NCBI GenBank assembly: GCA_030017935.1
Contig: JASEGF010000084.1
Span: 1 to 8,578 of the forward strand
Origin: Bacteroidales bacterium
GTDB lineage: Bacteria; Bacteroidota; Bacteroidia; Bacteroidales; DTU049
DNA: 8,578 nucleotides
Direction: 5' to 3'
Positions 7,113-8,578 of the stretch are shown here, in pieces (positions within the stretch are counted from its first letter, which is position 1; each line of letters begins with the position of its first letter). A program made the position numbers and the translations under genes. The notes below the pieces were generated by a model. The model saw nothing but the letters and a program-made list of their open reading frames with translations. It searched no databases and was not told where the DNA came from.

Positions 7113-8393
7113 TCACTCTACTAATAGAGCCTTAACAGGTTCCATGCCAAAAGGAGAATTTTCTTCGATAGCATTCAAAACTGCGCCACCACCAGTAAAC
7201 ATATAATATTTAGGATCATCAAGAGCTTTCATATATACACCAGGCAAAAGACGTTTAAGTTCCTGCAAAGTATCGCCACCAGCATATAATTTCATAGCTT
7301 CCGCATTAGAATTTATCAAATTATTTAGTGCAATAGTACCATCATTAAAATAAGGAGCAAACCCCATAACAGCATTTACAAAAAATGTTTTAGCATTATT
7401 GAAAATATTAATTAGAGAAGGTTCACTAAAAGACTCGGGGGCTACATCTAACACATAATTAAGTTTATCACCAGCTTTCAAAGTATTAATATCCACTACT
7501 TTATGATGACCATCTATTTTGCCATCCATAGTATCAGACTCCACGATGAAACGAGGTTCTATAATTTTATTTGGATAATTATTATTAACAAAATCAACAA
7601 AATCTTTAGCTAAAGACAAATTATCATCATCTATACCATTAATCAAAATATTATATTTAGCAGCCAAATAGGCATTTAGAATGACACCACCGAGCATTAA
7701 ATAATCTACTTTTTCTGTAAGAGCTTTTAAACTATTAATTTTGGTATCAAACTTAGCCCCAGCAATAACAGCAATCATAGGTTTAGCAGGTGAAAATATT
7801 TTATCTAAATTATTAATTTCTTTTTGTAATAATAACCCGACATAGCTAGGCAAATACTTGGTAATAGTAAAGGTAGAAACATGAGGTTGCCAAGAGCCGA
7901 AAGCATCATTGACATAAATATCAGCTAACCCTGCTAACTCTTTAGCAAATCTATCTTTCCATTCGCCTTTGTCTTCTTCACCCCTAAACCACCTAGTATT
8001 AGGCAAATAAATTCCATCGATAGTACCTGATTTTAATTCTTTAATTAGACTATTGATAGATGTATCAATATCTTGAATGCCATAAGGTTCATTCACATAA
8101 AAATCGGGAACTTTAAACTTAAGATTTAATTTATTATACAAATATTCGACGATAGGTAATACACTGGTTTTATCAGAAATAGTGATAGAACCATCTTTTT
8201 TATTTTTAGGACGGCCAATGTGAGTCATAAGTATTAATTTGCCACCATGAGAAGCGATATAGAATAAAGTTTGAAAGGTAGCATCAATGCGATAAGGATC
8301 ATGAATAACGCCGTTTTCTACAACATTATGGTCCACTCTAACGAGGACTAATTTATCATGTAAATTGGCATTTTGGATAACTGATAATTTCAT
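7113..8393 (-). CDS. pgk: Phosphoglycerate kinase, divergent form
   Basis: The enzyme transfers phosphate between 1,3-bisphosphoglycerate and ADP in glycolysis. Recognisable landmarks in family order: RVDHNVV (19-25; Asp21 and Asn23 kept), Arg35, HIGRP (58-62), PNTRWF with Arg134, YVNDAFGSW (160-168), AGAKFDTK (211-218; both lysines kept), LDVAPES (315-321), VMGFAPYFNDGT (342-353), AGGDT (371-375) and TGGGA (400-404). It is 426 residues, somewhat longer than the usual 390-420. Several normally near-invariant spots differ: RVDFNVP is RVDHNVV; the AHRAH stretch that supplies a substrate-binding arginine is WQPH (168-171); the WNGPxGVFE nucleotide site is VNAVMGFAP (339-347), losing the ribose-contacting glutamate; and GGGDT is AGGDT. 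Most catalytic residues remain, so activity is plausible but specificity or kinetics may differ. It has a good -7 box upstream and heads a likely pair with the glycosyltransferase. Confidence 0.9.
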   Translation of the reverse strand: MKLSVIQNANLHDKLVLVRVDHNVVENGVIHDPYRIDATFQTLFYIASHGGKLILMTHIGRPKNKKDGSITISDKTSVLPIVEYLYNKLNLKFKVPDFYVNEPYGIQDIDTSINSLIKELKSGTIDGIYLPNTRWFRGEEDKGEWKDRFAKELAGLADIYVNDAFGSWQPHVSTFTITKYLPSYVGLLLQKEINNLDKIFSPAKPMIAVIAGAKFDTKINSLKALTEKVDYLMLGGVILNAYLAAKYNILINGIDDDNLSLAKDFVDFVNNNYPNKIIEPRFIVESDTMDGKIDGHHKVVDINTLKAGDKLNYVLDVAPESFSEPSLINIFNNAKTFFVNAVMGFAPYFNDGTIALNNLINSNAEAMKLYAGGDTLQELKRLLPGVYMKALDDPKYYMFTGGGAVLNAIEENSPFGMEPVKALLVE

Positions 8394-8410
8394 AACGCAA
8401 ATGTTTTATG

Positions 8411-8442
8411 CAAAGATAAGAAAAAATAAGGAATTGTGAAAA
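8411..8442 (-). promoter_or_regulatory. Candidate promoter of pgk
   Basis: On the minus strand TATCTTTG (8418-8411) is a full match to the Bacteroidota -7 box TAnnTTTG, with 17 nt to the pgk ATG. A weaker TTTTC (8442-8438) lies 19 nt further upstream in the -33 position. It sits in the 135-bp divergent region shared with the plus-strand gene at 8529. Confidence 0.55.
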
Positions 8443-8472
8443 TTTTTATTTTTTAAATGTTTAAAACAGTTA

Positions 8473-8488
8473 ATGATATTAATATCAT
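8473..8488. promoter_or_regulatory. 16-bp perfect palindrome, possible operator
   Basis: ATGATATTAATATCAT reads the same on both strands and lies in the middle of the divergent intergenic region. It covers the place where the -33 box of the plus-strand promoter would be expected, 15 nt before its -7 box, and no TTG element is present there. A dimeric regulator site is a reasonable inference; chance occurrence in such AT-rich DNA is not excluded. Confidence 0.35.
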
Positions 8489-8503
8489 ATTAAAATTATT
8501 ATG

Positions 8504-8511
8504 TATATTTG
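8504..8511 (+). promoter_or_regulatory. Candidate -7 box of the divergent plus-strand gene
   Basis: TATATTTG matches TAnnTTTG exactly and ends 17 nt before the ATG at 8529, the same distance as the pgk box on the other strand. No TTG is found about 19 nt upstream; that position is occupied by the palindrome. Confidence 0.5.
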
Positions 8512-8528
8512 TCAAAAATTCAGTATTT

Positions 8529-8578
8529 ATGAAGACTTTAGTCAATAATATTAATGAACACCTAGCTATGAGTAAGGA
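8529..8578 (+). CDS. Start of a divergent gene, product unknown (partial)
   Basis: An ATG at 8529 opens a frame without stops to the window edge, 16 full codons reading MKTLVNNINEHLAMSK. The upstream -7 box at a sensible distance supports a real gene start. The visible residues look like a soluble protein N-terminus with no signal peptide; nothing else can be said about function. Confidence 0.5.
   Translation, partial: MKTLVNNINEHLAMSK

Noticed and set aside
7113..8393. pgk as a pseudogene because of altered motifs
   Set aside because: The frame is intact over 426 codons, most catalytic residues and glycine-rich loops are kept, and a promoter box is present.

Overview
The window looks like a chromosomal segment of an AT-rich member of the Bacteroidota. 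Four things point there: GldJ and PorP/SprF homologues of the type IX secretion/gliding machinery, the Bacteroidota form of RNA polymerase omega, a DUF4835 (PorD-type) protein, and promoter boxes of the TAnnTTTG type used by the Bacteroidota primary sigma factor. The gene order bamD - omega - coaBC - DUF4835 is a known Bacteroidota arrangement. The genus cannot be fixed from this window.

Nine genes lie on the minus strand, so transcription runs from high to low coordinates. In that order they are: a divergent phosphoglycerate kinase (8393-7113); a family 9 glycosyltransferase of the heptosyltransferase type (7069-6044); a small exported HMA-fold protein (5972-5631); the outer-membrane assembly lipoprotein BamD (5552-4740); RNA polymerase omega (4732-4412); the bifunctional coenzyme A enzyme CoaBC (4411-3209); a PorD/DUF4835 exported protein (3203-2286); a PorP/SprF outer-membrane protein (start 2160 or 2166, end 1177); and the lipoprotein GldJ (start 1148), which runs off the left edge. 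A tenth gene starts divergently at 8529 on the plus strand and is cut after 16 codons.

Gene gaps suggest four transcription units. pgk and the glycosyltransferase are 43 bp apart and share a promoter at about 8411-8442. The HMA gene has its own candidate promoter at 5997-6026. bamD, omega, coaBC and porD are packed with gaps of 7, 0 and 5 bp. porP and gldJ are 28 bp apart behind a good promoter match at 2179-2208. No intergenic stretch exceeds 135 bp, and I saw no tRNA, rRNA, CRISPR array, insertion sequence or convincing terminator.

Functionally, much of the window concerns the cell envelope: outer-membrane protein insertion (BamD), surface polysaccharide synthesis (the glycosyltransferase), and type IX secretion/gliding (PorD, PorP, GldJ). 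Housekeeping genes for glycolysis, coenzyme A synthesis and transcription are interleaved. The points most worth a second look are the altered active site of the phosphoglycerate kinase, the HMA protein with only half a metal-binding motif, the porP-gldJ pair directly after the bamD cluster, and a 16-bp palindrome in the divergent promoter region.
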